DNA from: CAWBOV01 sp963790525
Lineage (GTDB): Bacteria; Actinomycetota; Actinomycetes; Mycobacteriales; Jatrophihabitantaceae
Direction of reading: 5' to 3'
DNA length: 64,000 nt
Assembly: GCA_963790525.1 (NCBI GenBank)
Contig: CAWBOV010000003.1
Location: 897,288 to 961,287 of the forward strand
The position numbers and the translations under genes were made by a program. Below, one piece after another: positions 26,863 to 35,751 of this stretch. The notes under the pieces are model-generated. The model had not been told where the DNA came from, did not search any database, and was given only the letters and a program-made list of their open reading frames with translations. Numbering within the stretch: the stretch's first letter is position 1; every line of letters begins with the position of its first letter.

Positions 26863-26889
26863 TGCGCCGCAGCATGATTCTGCGGCGCA
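26863..26889 (+). promoter_or_regulatory. rpsO leader hairpin
   Basis: A perfect 10-bp stem (26863-26872 with 26880-26889) with a 7-nt loop in the rpsO leader, about 85 bases before the start codon. S15 represses its own translation in many bacteria by binding leader structure, so this is a candidate site. The identity is inferred from position only. Confidence 0.4.
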
Positions 26890-26974
26890 GTGCGCGTTCA
26901 CTCTCCCGTCGTGAGGTCCACCGGTGGGACGCGCCTGCACCGACCGCGGCTCGCCGCACGAAAGAGGGATCGAC

Positions 26975-27244
26975 ATGCCTTTGACCAGCGAGGTCAAGAC
27001 CCAGATCATCACCGAGTTCGGCGGCAAGGCCGGCGACACCGGTTCGGCCGAGGTTCAGGTGGCGATGCTGTCGCGTCGTATCAGCGACCTCACCGAGCAC
27101 CTGAAGATGCACAAGCACGACCACCACAGCCGCCGTGGGCTGCTGCTGCTGGTGGGTCAGCGCCGTCGGCTGCTGAACTACCTGGCTCGCACCGACATCA
27201 CTCGCTACCGGGCGATCATCGAAAAGCTCGGTCTGCGTCGCTAG
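26975..27244 (+). CDS. rpsO: 30S ribosomal protein S15
   Basis: An 89-residue primary 16S rRNA-binding protein that organises the central domain of the small subunit. The typical S15 signature is present: GDTGSAEVQVAMLSRRI (about residues 21-37), then HKHDHHSRRGL and a YRAIIEKLGLRR end. Length and residues match the universal family. It is followed by a strong terminator and then pnp, the standard rpsO-pnp order. Confidence 0.98.
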   Translation: MPLTSEVKTQIITEFGGKAGDTGSAEVQVAMLSRRISDLTEHLKMHKHDHHSRRGLLLLVGQRRRLLNYLARTDITRYRAIIEKLGLRR

Positions 27245-27253
27245 TACGTCATC

Positions 27254-27300
27254 CACCGGTGGCGGGCAGAGCCACCCGGCCTGCCCGCCACCGGTGTTTT
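27254..27300 (+). terminator. rpsO terminator
   Basis: A perfect 16-bp stem (27254-27269 with 27281-27296), 11-nt loop and a TTTT tail, starting 9 bases after rpsO. It is the most classical terminator in the window. Part of its right arm overlaps a short tandem repeat. Confidence 0.85.
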
Positions 27301-27346
27301 CCGTTCCACCAGTGTTTTCCGTTCCACCGGTGTTCTCCGTTCCACC
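27293..27346 (+). repeat. Three 18-bp tandem repeats between rpsO and pnp
   Basis: Three consecutive copies of an 18-bp unit, consensus GGTGTTTTCCGTTCCACC, differing at one or two positions each. The first copy overlaps the right arm and T-run of the rpsO terminator, so the array probably arose by slippage from the terminator. Confidence 0.75.
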
Positions 27347-27494
27347 GTTCCCGATCCGGGAACGTCCGCACGACCAGTACGCCTGCGCAGCTCCGCCACA
27401 CGAGCGAGAGCGCTGGCGCCGGGAGATGTGCCCCCGGCGCACCCCGCGGAGCAGCTGAGCTGCCCGCCGACGAATGAAAAGAGGCTGACACCGA

Positions 27495-29720
27495 ATGTCA
27501 GACATCACCGCAACAACCGTCGAGGGAGTGACCACCGCGGTCGCCACCATCGACAACGGTTCCTTCGGAACCCGCACCATCCGGTTCGAGACCGGCCGGC
27601 TGGCCCGTCAGGCCGCCGGTTCCGTCGTGGCCTACATCGACGACGACACGATGCTGCTGTCGGCCACCACGGCCAGCAAGAGCCCGCGTGACCACCTCGA
27701 CTTCTTCCCGCTGACCGTCGACGTCGAAGAGCGCATGTACGCCGCGGGACGCATCCCCGGCTCGTTCTTCCGCCGCGAGGGCCGCCCGAGCGAGGACGCC
27801 ATCCTCACCTGCCGCCTGATCGACCGCCCGCTGCGCCCGACCTTCGTCAAGGGCCTGCGCAACGAGGTCCAGGTCGTCATCACGGTCATGGCGCTCAACC
27901 CCGACGACGCCTACGACGTCCTGGCCATCAACGCCGCGTCCGCGTCCACCCAGATCTCCGGCCTGCCGTTCAACGGCCCGGTCGGCGGCGTCCGCGTCGC
28001 GCTGATCGACGGCCAGTGGGTCGCCTTCCCCCGTCACAGTGAGCTCGAGCGGGCCACGTTCGACATGGTCATCGCCGGGCGCCTGCTGGACTCCGGCGAC
28101 GTCGCGGTCATGATGGTCGAGGCCGAGGCCACCGCCAACACCCTCGAGCTCGTCGCCGGTGGGGCCACCCGCCCGACCGAAGAGGTCGTCGCCGCCGGTC
28201 TCGAAGCCGCGAAGCCGTTCCTGGCCGAGCTGTGCCGGGCCCAGTCCGCGCTCGCCCAGGTCGCGGCCAAGCCCACCGCCGACTTCCCGGTCTTCCTCGA
28301 CTACCAGGACGACGTGTTCGCCGCCGTGTCCGCAGCGGGCAGCGACAAGCTCGGCACGATCCTGGCGATCGCCGACAAGCAGGAGCGCGAAGGCGCCACC
28401 GATGACCTGAAGGCCGAGATCAAGTCCTCGCTCGCCGGTCAGTTCGAGGGCCGCGACGGCGAGATCAGCGCCGCGTTCCGCTCGCTGAACAAGCAGCTCG
28501 TGCGCCAGCGCATCCTGCGTGACAAGGTCCGTATCGACGGCCGCGGCGTCAGCGACATCCGCACGCTGTCCGCCGAGGTCGAGGTCGTCCCGCGCGTGCA
28601 CGGCTCGGCGCTGTTCGAGCGTGGCGAGACGCAGATCCTGGGCGTCACCACGCTGAACATGCTCGGCCTGGAGCAGAAGCTCGACACGCTCTCGCCGGAG
28701 CGCACCAAGCGCTACATGCACAACTACAACTTCCCGCCGTACTCCACCGGTGAGACCGGCCGCGTGGGTTCGCCCAAGCGCCGCGAGATCGGCCACGGCG
28801 CGCTGGCCGAGCGGGCGCTGCTGCCCGTGCTGCCCAGCCGGGACGAGTTCCCGTACGCCATCCGCCAGGTGTCGGAGGCTCTCGGCTCCAACGGTTCCAC
28901 CTCGATGGGTTCGGTCTGCGCCTCGACGCTGGCCCTGCTCAACGCCGGTGTGCCGTTGCGGGCTCCGGTCGCCGGCATCGCCATGGGCCTCGTGTCCGAC
29001 ACGGTCGACGGCGAGACCCGCTACGTCGCGCTGACCGACATCCTCGGCGCTGAGGACGCGTTCGGTGACATGGACTTCAAGGTCGCCGGCACGCGCGAGT
29101 TCGTCACGGCGCTGCAGCTGGACACCAAGCTGGACGGCATCCCGTCCGACGTGCTGGCGGGTGCGCTCACCCAGGCGCGCGACGCCCGGCTGCACATCCT
29201 GGACGTCATGGCCGAGGCGATCGACGAGCCCGACGAGATGAGCCCGTTCGCTCCTCGCGTGACCGTCGTGAAGATCCCCGTCGACAAGATCGGCGCGGTG
29301 ATCGGGCCGAAGGGCGCGATGATCAACGGCATCCAGGACGAGACCGGCGCGAACATCACGATCGAGGACGACGGCACGATCTACGTCGGCGCCTCGGACG
29401 GTGCCTCGGCGCAGGCCGCGGTCGACATGATCAACGCCATCGCCAACCCGCAGATGCCCAAGGTCGGCGAGCGGTTCCTGGGCACGGTCGTCAAGACCGC
29501 CGCCTTCGGCGCCTTCGTCTCGCTGCTCCCGGGCAAGGACGGCCTGGTCCACATCAGCAAGCTGGGCAACGGCAAGCGCGTGGGCAAGGTCGAGGACGTC
29601 GTCAACATCGGTGACAAGCTCGAGGTCGAGATCACCGAGATCGACGGCCGCGGCAAGATCAGCCTGGTTCCCGTCCGTGAGGACGCGCCGGCAGCGGCGC
29701 CGGTCACGGTCGACGCCTGA
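27495..29720 (+). CDS. pnp: Polyribonucleotide nucleotidyltransferase (PNPase)
   Basis: A 741-residue phosphorolytic 3'-5' exoribonuclease, trimeric by family. Two RNase PH-like halves are separated by a helical linker (residues about 240-330). The second half carries FERGETQILGVTTL and the catalytic-core stretch MDFKVAGTREFVTALQLD. A KH domain with IGPKG lies near residue 595 and an S1 domain (FLGTVVKTAAFGAFV) near 660. This is the mycobacterial gpsI equivalent. Ribosome-site support for ATG 27495 is weak, but the start matches family length. Confidence 0.97.
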   Translation: MSDITATTVEGVTTAVATIDNGSFGTRTIRFETGRLARQAAGSVVAYIDDDTMLLSATTASKSPRDHLDFFPLTVDVEERMYAAGRIPGSFFRREGRPSEDAILTCRLIDRPLRPTFVKGLRNEVQVVITVMALNPDDAYDVLAINAASASTQISGLPFNGPVGGVRVALIDGQWVAFPRHSELERATFDMVIAGRLLDSGDVAVMMVEAEATANTLELVAGGATRPTEEVVAAGLEAAKPFLAELCRAQSALAQVAAKPTADFPVFLDYQDDVFAAVSAAGSDKLGTILAIADKQEREGATDDLKAEIKSSLAGQFEGRDGEISAAFRSLNKQLVRQRILRDKVRIDGRGVSDIRTLSAEVEVVPRVHGSALFERGETQILGVTTLNMLGLEQKLDTLSPERTKRYMHNYNFPPYSTGETGRVGSPKRREIGHGALAERALLPVLPSRDEFPYAIRQVSEALGSNGSTSMGSVCASTLALLNAGVPLRAPVAGIAMGLVSDTVDGETRYVALTDILGAEDAFGDMDFKVAGTREFVTALQLDTKLDGIPSDVLAGALTQARDARLHILDVMAEAIDEPDEMSPFAPRVTVVKIPVDKIGAVIGPKGAMINGIQDETGANITIEDDGTIYVGASDGASAQAAVDMINAIANPQMPKVGERFLGTVVKTAAFGAFVSLLPGKDGLVHISKLGNGKRVGKVEDVVNIGDKLEVEITEIDGRGKISLVPVREDAPAAAPVTVDA

Positions 29721-29736
29721 CACGACATGTGAGTCC

Positions 29737-29780
29737 CCGACGGGGGCGGGTGGCCGGAGACGGCTGCCCGCCCCCGTCGG
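29737..29780 (+). terminator. pnp terminator
   Basis: A perfect 14-bp GC-rich stem (29737-29750 with 29767-29780) with a 16-nt loop, 16 bases after the pnp stop. Only a short GTTT follows. Confidence 0.75.
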
Positions 29781-29945
29781 CGTTTGACGCGCCACATCGC
29801 GATGTACTCAGCGTGACGTCGGCAACGATTCGGCAACAGAGTTGATCATTGCGGCCGAAAATATCCCGCAAATCGGGGCATGTGGGTCGCCGGCCGAGTA
29901 TCTGCCTGCTCAGTTGGTTCGCCAGGACACCATCGTTCCGTTATT

Positions 29946-29979
29946 GTCTACACAGCCGATCGGAATTATCGGTCTACAC
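29946..29979 (+). promoter_or_regulatory. Candidate operator of the sulfate transport operon
   Basis: The direct repeat GTCTACAC occurs at 29946-29953 and 29972-29979. Between them lies the inverted repeat CCGAT-N7-ATCGG (29956-29972). The site is 21 bases upstream of the transporter start in an AT-rich patch, and an Rrf2 regulator is encoded at the end of the operon. A TATTGT hexamer at 29942-29947 could be the -10. Confidence 0.4.
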
Positions 29980-30000
29980 GACAACAAGATGGAGATATCG

Positions 30001-31023
30001 GTGAAGGTAATGAGCACAACACACGTCTCTCGGGGGAGAGCTACGACGATCGCTGCGGTCGTCGCGCTGCTGACGGTGGTGCTTGCGGCATGCGGGGGTT
30101 CGACGAAATCCTCGACCGTGAACATCGTGGCGTACTCCGTACCGAAGCCCGCCTACGACGCCCTCACGGCGGCGTTCCAGCAGACCGCCGCCGGCAAGGG
30201 CGCCAAGTTCACCGAGTCCTACGGGCCGAGTGGTGACCAGAGCCGCGCGGTCATCGCCGGCCAGAAGGCCGACTACGTCGGCTTCTCGGTCGCGCCCGAC
30301 CTGACCAACCTGGTGCCCAAGTACGTCGACTCGACCTGGAACTCCGGCTCCACCAAGGGCCTGGTCTCCGAATCCGTCGTCGTCATCACGGTGCGCAAGG
30401 GCAACCCGCTCGGCATCAAGGGCTGGGACGACCTCACCAAGCCGGGCGTCCAGATCGTCACGCCCGACCCGGCGTCCTCCGGCTCGGCCAAGTGGAACAT
30501 CCTCGCGGCCTACACCCACGTGCTGCTCGACGGCGGTACCGACGCCGACGCGCAGACCTACCTCAAGGCGTTCTTCAAGAACGTGGTCGCCAAGCCGACC
30601 AGTGGTTCCAAGGCGACGCAGACGTTCCTCAACGGCACCGGCAACGTGCTGATCTCCTACGAGGACGAGGCGATCGACGCCCGCCAGGCCGGATCGCCGG
30701 TGGACTACATCGTCCCGACCGAGTCGATCCTGATCGAGAACCCGGCGGCCGTGACGAAGAAGGCCTCACCGATGGCCACCAAGTTCCTCAGCTTCGTCGA
30801 GAGCGAGGCCGGCCAGCAGATCTTCGCGGCCAAGGGCTTCCGCCCGGTGCTCACCGACGCGGTCCCGGCCACGGTCGCGGGTGCCAATGACCCGGCCCAC
30901 CCGTTCCCGACGGTCGCCAAGCTGGAGACCATCGCCGATCTCGGCGGATGGACCGCGGTCAACGCGAAGTACTTCGACAAGACCAACGGCATCGTGACCA
31001 AGATCGAGAGCGGCTCCGGGTGA
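30001..31023 (+). CDS. subI: Sulfate-binding lipoprotein of the sulfate ABC importer
   Basis: A 340-residue extracellular binding protein. The signal peptide ends in the lipobox LAAC near residues 31-34, so the mature protein is lipid-anchored. The sulfate-binding family shows in VAYSVPKPAYDAL, SYGPSGDQSRAV, TPDPASSGSAKWN and the LISYEDEA stretch. I chose GTG 30001 with GGAG about 7 nt upstream; ATG 30010 is possible. It overlaps cysT by 4 nt. The order binding protein-cysT-cysW-cysA matches the mycobacterial subI operon. Thiosulfate may also be bound. Confidence 0.92.
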   Translation: MKVMSTTHVSRGRATTIAAVVALLTVVLAACGGSTKSSTVNIVAYSVPKPAYDALTAAFQQTAAGKGAKFTESYGPSGDQSRAVIAGQKADYVGFSVAPDLTNLVPKYVDSTWNSGSTKGLVSESVVVITVRKGNPLGIKGWDDLTKPGVQIVTPDPASSGSAKWNILAAYTHVLLDGGTDADAQTYLKAFFKNVVAKPTSGSKATQTFLNGTGNVLISYEDEAIDARQAGSPVDYIVPTESILIENPAAVTKKASPMATKFLSFVESEAGQQIFAAKGFRPVLTDAVPATVAGANDPAHPFPTVAKLETIADLGGWTAVNAKYFDKTNGIVTKIESGSG

Positions 31024-31871
31024 CAACCGTTGACGTAGCCACTGCCACCGCGGGCAAGTCCCGCGGTGGCAGTGGCGATTCCACGACGGTCCGGCTCACC
31101 CGCGGTTCGGGTGCCGGCCTCGGTGTCGCCGTGCTCTGGTTGAGCCTGCTGGTCCTGTTGCCGCTGGCCGCCGTGGTGGTCAAGGCCACCGCCGCCGGCT
31201 GGTCGGGCTTCTTCTCCTCGCTGACGGACAAGGAAGCCTCCTCCGCGCTCAAGCTCACGATCGGCAGCTCGCTGCTGATCGCTCTCGTCAACGCGTTCAT
31301 GGGCACCCTCATCGCCTGGGTGCTGGTGCGCGACGACTTCTTCGGCAAGCGGGTCGTCGAGGTACTCATCGACATCCCGTTCGCCCTCCCCACGATCGTG
31401 GCCGGCCTGGTCATGCTGACGCTCTACGGGCCGCACAGCCCGGTCGGGCTGAACTGGTACGCCACCCGGCAGGGCATCCTCGTCGCGCTGCTGTTCGTGA
31501 CGCTGCCGTTCGTGGTCCGCGCCGTGCAGCCGGTGCTCGAAGCGCTCGACAGGGACGTCGAGCAGGCAGCGGCCTCGCTGGGCGCGAGCTCGTTCACCAC
31601 GTTCCGGCGCATCGTGCTGCCGGCCCTGGCGCCGGCCATCCTGTCCGGAGCCGCACTGGCCTTCGGCCGGGCGATGGGCGAGTACGGCTCGGTCATCCTC
31701 ATCGCCGGTGGGCTGCCCCGTACCGAGGTCGCCTCGCAGTACATCTACAACCAGATCGAGGGCGGCTACCTGGCCGACGCGGCGGCGACGGCCACCGTGC
31801 TGCTCATCGTGAGCATCGTCGTGATGGCCATGCTGGCCTGGGTCCAGAGATTGGTGGAACGTCGTGGCTGA
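31020..31871 (+). CDS. cysT: Sulfate ABC importer permease CysT
   Basis: A 283-residue membrane protein with six hydrophobic segments. The coupling loop that contacts CysA is EQAAASLGASSFTTFRRIVLP (near residues 180-200), the EAA motif of importer permeases. LDRDVEQA and GEYGSVILIAGG match the CysT family. Translation starts at GTG 31020, overlapping the binding-protein stop by 4 nt, and the gene overlaps cysW by 8 nt. It forms the translocation pore with CysW. Confidence 0.93.
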   Translation: MTTVDVATATAGKSRGGSGDSTTVRLTRGSGAGLGVAVLWLSLLVLLPLAAVVVKATAAGWSGFFSSLTDKEASSALKLTIGSSLLIALVNAFMGTLIAWVLVRDDFFGKRVVEVLIDIPFALPTIVAGLVMLTLYGPHSPVGLNWYATRQGILVALLFVTLPFVVRAVQPVLEALDRDVEQAAASLGASSFTTFRRIVLPALAPAILSGAALAFGRAMGEYGSVILIAGGLPRTEVASQYIYNQIEGGYLADAAATATVLLIVSIVVMAMLAWVQRLVERRG

Positions 31872-32751
31872 CGACCTCCTCGAACGCGAATCCACCGTGC
31901 CGGGAGCTCCGGCCCGTCCGCCTGCCTCCGCCGGTGCGGCGCCGCGCCGGCGCCGGCGCAACCGCTCGAAGTACGTGATGCGCGCGGTCGCCGTGGCGTA
32001 CGTCCTGATCCTGGTGCTGGCACCGGTGACCCTGGTGATCTGGCGCACCGTCCAGCAGGGCGTCGGGACGTTCTTCGACTCGCTGTCCACCCCCGAGGCC
32101 ATCCACGCCTTCCAGCTCACCGCGGTCGTCGTGGGCCTGTCCGTCGTGATCAACACGGTGTTCGGTGTGGGGATCTCGCTGCTGATCGTGCGCAACCGGT
32201 TCCCCGGACGCAGGCTGCTGGACCTGCTCATCGACCTGCCGGTGTCCGTCTCGCCGATCGTCGTCGGCCTGGCACTGATCCTGGTCTACGGCTCGACGAC
32301 CGGCTGGTTCGGCCCGGCGCTGGACAGCGCGGGCATCCAGATCATCTTCGCCACGCCCGGCATGGTGCTGGCGACGACGTTCGTGTCGCTGCCGCTGGTG
32401 GTGCGCGAGGTGATCCCGGTCCTCCGCGAGACCGGCATCGACCAGGAGCAGGCGGCGCGCTCGCTCGGCGCCAACGCGGTGCAGCGGTTCATCCGAATCA
32501 CCCTGCCGACCATCAAGTGGGCACTGGCCTACGGTGTCGTGCTCAGCCTGGCGCGGTCGGTCGGGGAGTTCGGCGCGGTCAAGGTCGTCTCCGGCAACGT
32601 CATCGGGCAGACGCAGACGATGACCCTGCTGGTCGACGGCGAGGCCGAGCAGCTGCAGACCGGCTACTACCAGATCTCCCTGGTGCTGATCGCCGTCTCG
32701 GTCATCTGCATCAGCATCATCTCGATCCTTCGTCCGAAAGCAGAGAAGTAA
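31864..32751 (+). CDS. cysW: Sulfate ABC importer permease CysW
   Basis: A 295-residue partner permease with six membrane helices and the EAA loop EQAARSLGANAVQRFIRITLP. An N-terminal basic tail (PRRRRRNRSKY) precedes the first helix. FGAVKVVSGNVIGQTQT near the C terminus is typical of CysW. The GTG start lies inside the end of cysT (8-nt overlap), and the TAA stop shares one base with the cysA ATG, so the operon is tightly coupled. Confidence 0.93.
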   Translation: MADDLLERESTVPGAPARPPASAGAAPRRRRRNRSKYVMRAVAVAYVLILVLAPVTLVIWRTVQQGVGTFFDSLSTPEAIHAFQLTAVVVGLSVVINTVFGVGISLLIVRNRFPGRRLLDLLIDLPVSVSPIVVGLALILVYGSTTGWFGPALDSAGIQIIFATPGMVLATTFVSLPLVVREVIPVLRETGIDQEQAARSLGANAVQRFIRITLPTIKWALAYGVVLSLARSVGEFGAVKVVSGNVIGQTQTMTLLVDGEAEQLQTGYYQISLVLIAVSVICISIISILRPKAEK

Positions 32752-33710
32752 TGGGCATCTCAGCGACTCACATCAACAAGAAGTTCGGGTCGTTCGTCGC
32801 CCTGGACGACGTCACCATCAACGTCCCGAGCGGGCGCCTCACCGCGCTCCTCGGCCCGAGCGGCGGCGGCAAGTCCACCCTGCTGCGGATCATCGGCGGC
32901 CTCGAGGAGGCCGACTCCGGGTCGGTCGAGATCGACGGCGTGGACGCCACCTACGTCGCGCCCCAGCGACGCAACGTGGGCTTCGTCTTCCAGCACTACG
33001 CGGCGTTCAAGCACCTGTCGGTCTACCGCAACGTCGCCTTCGGCCTCGAGATCCGCAAGCGGCCGAAGGAGGAGATCCGCACGCGCGTGCACGAGCTGCT
33101 CGAACTCGTCCACCTCGACCAGTTCGCCGATCGGCTGCCGGCCCAGCTGTCCGGTGGCCAGCGCCAGCGCATGGCCCTGGCCCGGGCGCTGGCGGCCGAG
33201 CCGAAGGTCATGCTGCTCGACGAACCGTTCGGTGCGCTCGATGCCAAGGTGCGCAAGGAGCTGCGCGAGTGGCTGCGGCGCCTGCACGACGAGGTCCACG
33301 TCACCACGATCTTCGTGACCCACGACCAGGAGGAGGCCCTCGAGGTCGCCGACGAACTGGTCGTGATCAACAAGGGTGTGGTCGAGCAGGTGGGCAGCCC
33401 GAACGACCTCTACGACCGGCCGGCCAACGACTTCGTGATGGAGTTCCTCGGCCCGGTCACCAGGCTCGGGGGCAACCTCGTCCGGCCGCACGACATCGAC
33501 ATCTTCTCCACGGCCGAGCCGGGCACGATCCAGGCCCGGGTCAACAAGCTGCAGCGGGTGGGGTTCGAGGTCCGGGCGGACCTGCGTGACGCCGATGAGA
33601 ACCTGTGGGTGCAGCTGACCCGCGGGCAGGTCGAGTCGCTTGCGCTGACCGAGGGGGCGAGCGTGTGGCTGCGCCCGGCCAAGAACGCCTCGGTGCTCAC
33701 CCATAGCTGA
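32751..33710 (+). CDS. cysA: Sulfate ABC importer ATPase CysA
   Basis: A 319-residue ATPase energising sulfate uptake. Walker A GPSGGGKST lies near residues 35-43, then Q-loop FVFQHYAAF, signature LSGGQRQR, Walker B MLLDEPFGALD and H-loop VTHDQEEAL. The C-terminal regulatory domain from about 235 contains LVRPHDIDIF, the TOBE-like region of CysA proteins. ATG 32751 overlaps the cysW stop by one base. A hairpin follows the stop. Confidence 0.95.
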   Translation: MGISATHINKKFGSFVALDDVTINVPSGRLTALLGPSGGGKSTLLRIIGGLEEADSGSVEIDGVDATYVAPQRRNVGFVFQHYAAFKHLSVYRNVAFGLEIRKRPKEEIRTRVHELLELVHLDQFADRLPAQLSGGQRQRMALARALAAEPKVMLLDEPFGALDAKVRKELREWLRRLHDEVHVTTIFVTHDQEEALEVADELVVINKGVVEQVGSPNDLYDRPANDFVMEFLGPVTRLGGNLVRPHDIDIFSTAEPGTIQARVNKLQRVGFEVRADLRDADENLWVQLTRGQVESLALTEGASVWLRPAKNASVLTHS

Positions 33711-33715
33711 GCTGA

Positions 33716-33741
33716 CGGGCCGCGGGCCGCACCGCGGCCCG
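33716..33741 (+). terminator. Hairpin after cysA
   Basis: A 10-bp stem (33716-33725 with 33732-33741) and 6-nt loop, six bases after cysA. It has no T-run. It probably separates the transporter operon from the rrf2 gene, which has its own promoter. Confidence 0.6.
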
Positions 33742-33789
33742 TGCGCCTGGCGTCGCGGCCCCCGGCCGTGCCCTATTCTCTGACCTCTC

Positions 33790-34245
33790 ATGGAGATTTC
33801 GGCGAAGGTTGATTACGCGGTTCGCGCACTGCTCGGCCTGGCCGAGCGCGCGCCGGACCTGTCCACGATCGATGTGGTCATCGGCGAGCAGCAACTACCC
33901 CGGAAGTTCGCCGAATCCATCCTGAGCGACCTGCGCAGGGCCGGGATCGTGCGCAGCCAGCGAGGAGCGCACGGCGGCTACGCGCTGGCCCGACCGGCCG
34001 CCGAGATCACGCTGGGGGCCGTCTTCCGGGCGGTCGACGGCCCGCTGGCCGAGGTGCGGGGGCTGCGCCCGAACGAGACCACCTACACCGGCGTGGCGGC
34101 CCACCTGCCCGACGTCTGGGTCGCGGTGCGGGCGAGCCTGCGGCGCGTCCTGGACGAGACGAACCTCCAGCAGCTGCTCGACGGCAAGCTGCCCGCGCAC
34201 GTCCGGCGCCTGGTCGAGGCGCCCGACGCGTGGGAACCCCGCTGA
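33790..34245 (+). CDS. Rrf2-family transcriptional regulator
   Basis: A 151-residue winged-helix regulator beginning MEISAKVDYAVRALL, the standard Rrf2 opening. LPRKFAESILSDLRRAGIVRS is the recognition region and QRGAHGGYALARP the wing. It has no cysteines at all, so unlike IscR or NsrR it cannot bind an iron-sulfur cluster; it resembles CymR-like members that sense sulfur status through partners or metabolites. Its place directly after the sulfate importer suggests it controls that operon. TATTCT at 33774-33779 leaves a leader of only a few bases. Confidence 0.88.
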   Translation: MEISAKVDYAVRALLGLAERAPDLSTIDVVIGEQQLPRKFAESILSDLRRAGIVRSQRGAHGGYALARPAAEITLGAVFRAVDGPLAEVRGLRPNETTYTGVAAHLPDVWVAVRASLRRVLDETNLQQLLDGKLPAHVRRLVEAPDAWEPR

Positions 34246-34331
34246 CCCGGACGCTGACCCGGCCGCAGGGCCGCACGGCAGCGGCGCCGGTGCCACGACG
34301 CACGGCTCGCCGCACCGCATAGGATTCCCAG

Positions 34332-35669
34332 ATGCCCGCAGCGCGCACGTTCACCCCGACGATGCACCGTGCCTCCACGCGTCGGGTCGCCGCGACCGGT
34401 GGCGGCACGATCACCCGGACGGTCCTGCCCGGCGGGCTGCGCGTGGTCACCGAGGCGATGCCGGGCGTCCGCAGCTCCAGCGTCGGGGTGTGGGTCAACG
34501 TCGGCTCGCGGGACGAGACCCCCGCGGTCGCCGGCGCCAGCCATTACCTGGAGCACCTGCTCTTCAAGGGCACGCGCACCCGGTCCGCCCTCGACATCGC
34601 CTCGGCGATGGACGCGGTGGGCGGCGAGTTCAACGCGTTCACCGAGAAGGAGCACACCTGCTTCTACGCCACCGTCCTGGATCGTGACCTGCCGCTGGCG
34701 GTCGAGCTGGTCAGCGATGTCGTGCTCGACGCCACGGTCTCCGCGGCCGATGTCGAGGTGGAGCGCAGCGTCGTGCTCGAGGAGATCGCGATGCGCGACG
34801 ACGACCCCGGCGACCTCGTGCACGACGACTTCTCGACCGCGCTCTTCGGTGACACGCCGCTCGGGCGCCCCATCCTGGGGACGGTCGAGTCGATCCGCGC
34901 CCTGACCCGCACCCAGGTCGCCGGCTACTACCGGCGCCGCTACCACCCGCGGTCGATGGTGGTCGCCGCCGCGGGCGCGGTCGACCACTCCGAGGTGGTG
35001 CGGCTCGTCCGCAAGGCCTTCTCGGCACGGCTGGACGGGGAGTCCGCGCCGGCCCCGATGCGCACCGGGAACCGGATCGGCCCGGCCCGGTCCGCCCAGG
35101 TCAACGTCCGCGACGACGACACCGAGCAGGCCAACATCGTCCTCGGCACGCACGGCCTGGCCCGAACCGACGAGCGCCGCTTCGCGCTGAGCGTCCTGTC
35201 GACGGCACTTGGCGGCGGCATGAGCTCCCGGCTGTTCCAGCGGATCCGCGAGGAGCGCGGGCTGGCGTATTCGGTGTACTCGTTCACCAGCCAGTACGCC
35301 GGCGCCGGGCAGTTCGGGGTCTACGCCGGCTGCCAGCCCGCGCGGGCCGACGAGGTCCTCGGCCTGATGCGCGCGGAGCTCGACGACGTCGCCGCCCACG
35401 GCTTGCGCGCCGAGGAGATCGAACGCGGCAAGGGGCAGGTCCGCGGCGGCATGGTCCTCGGGCTGGAGGATCCCGGCGCGCGGATGTCGCGGATCGGCAA
35501 GAGCGAGCTCGCCTGGGGCGACATCCTCGGCGTCGACGATCTACTCGCCCGCGTCGATGCCGTCACCACCGAGCAGGTGGCGGACCTGGCCGCGGAGTTG
35601 CTGGCGCGGCCGCGCTCGCTCAGCGTGGTCGGTCCGTTCGACACCCACCACTTCGACGGCGCGGTCTGA
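34332..35669 (+). CDS. pepR: M16-family zinc peptidase (PepR)
   Basis: A 445-residue insulinase-type metallopeptidase. The inverted zinc motif is HYLEH at residues 71-75, with the distal Glu expected in the E-rich VEVERSVVLEEI helix near 140-150. The C-terminal half has the inactive M16 domain with GLAYSVYSF. Position after pnp and before dapB matches Rv2782c. No signal peptide. The -10 box TAGGAT (34320-34325) sits 6 nt before the ATG, so the message is leaderless. The substrate is unknown. Confidence 0.92.
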   Translation: MPAARTFTPTMHRASTRRVAATGGGTITRTVLPGGLRVVTEAMPGVRSSSVGVWVNVGSRDETPAVAGASHYLEHLLFKGTRTRSALDIASAMDAVGGEFNAFTEKEHTCFYATVLDRDLPLAVELVSDVVLDATVSAADVEVERSVVLEEIAMRDDDPGDLVHDDFSTALFGDTPLGRPILGTVESIRALTRTQVAGYYRRRYHPRSMVVAAAGAVDHSEVVRLVRKAFSARLDGESAPAPMRTGNRIGPARSAQVNVRDDDTEQANIVLGTHGLARTDERRFALSVLSTALGGGMSSRLFQRIREERGLAYSVYSFTSQYAGAGQFGVYAGCQPARADEVLGLMRAELDDVAAHGLRAEEIERGKGQVRGGMVLGLEDPGARMSRIGKSELAWGDILGVDDLLARVDAVTTEQVADLAAELLARPRSLSVVGPFDTHHFDGAV

Positions 35670-35751
35670 CAGCCGCCCCGGAGCCGTTAAGGTCGCAGCA
35701 ACCGCAGATGACCAACTCGCTCACAGCAGCGGGCCAACGAAGGAGCACACC

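Noticed and set aside
27498..29795. A 765-codon minus-strand frame covering pnp
   Set aside because: It is the antisense shadow of a well-conserved gene; the Asp/Val/Gly/Leu pattern mirrors the codons of pnp.
29781..30000. SAM or cysteine riboswitch upstream of the sulfate operon
   Set aside because: I could not draw a structure matching any known class; only repeats and a short palindrome are visible.
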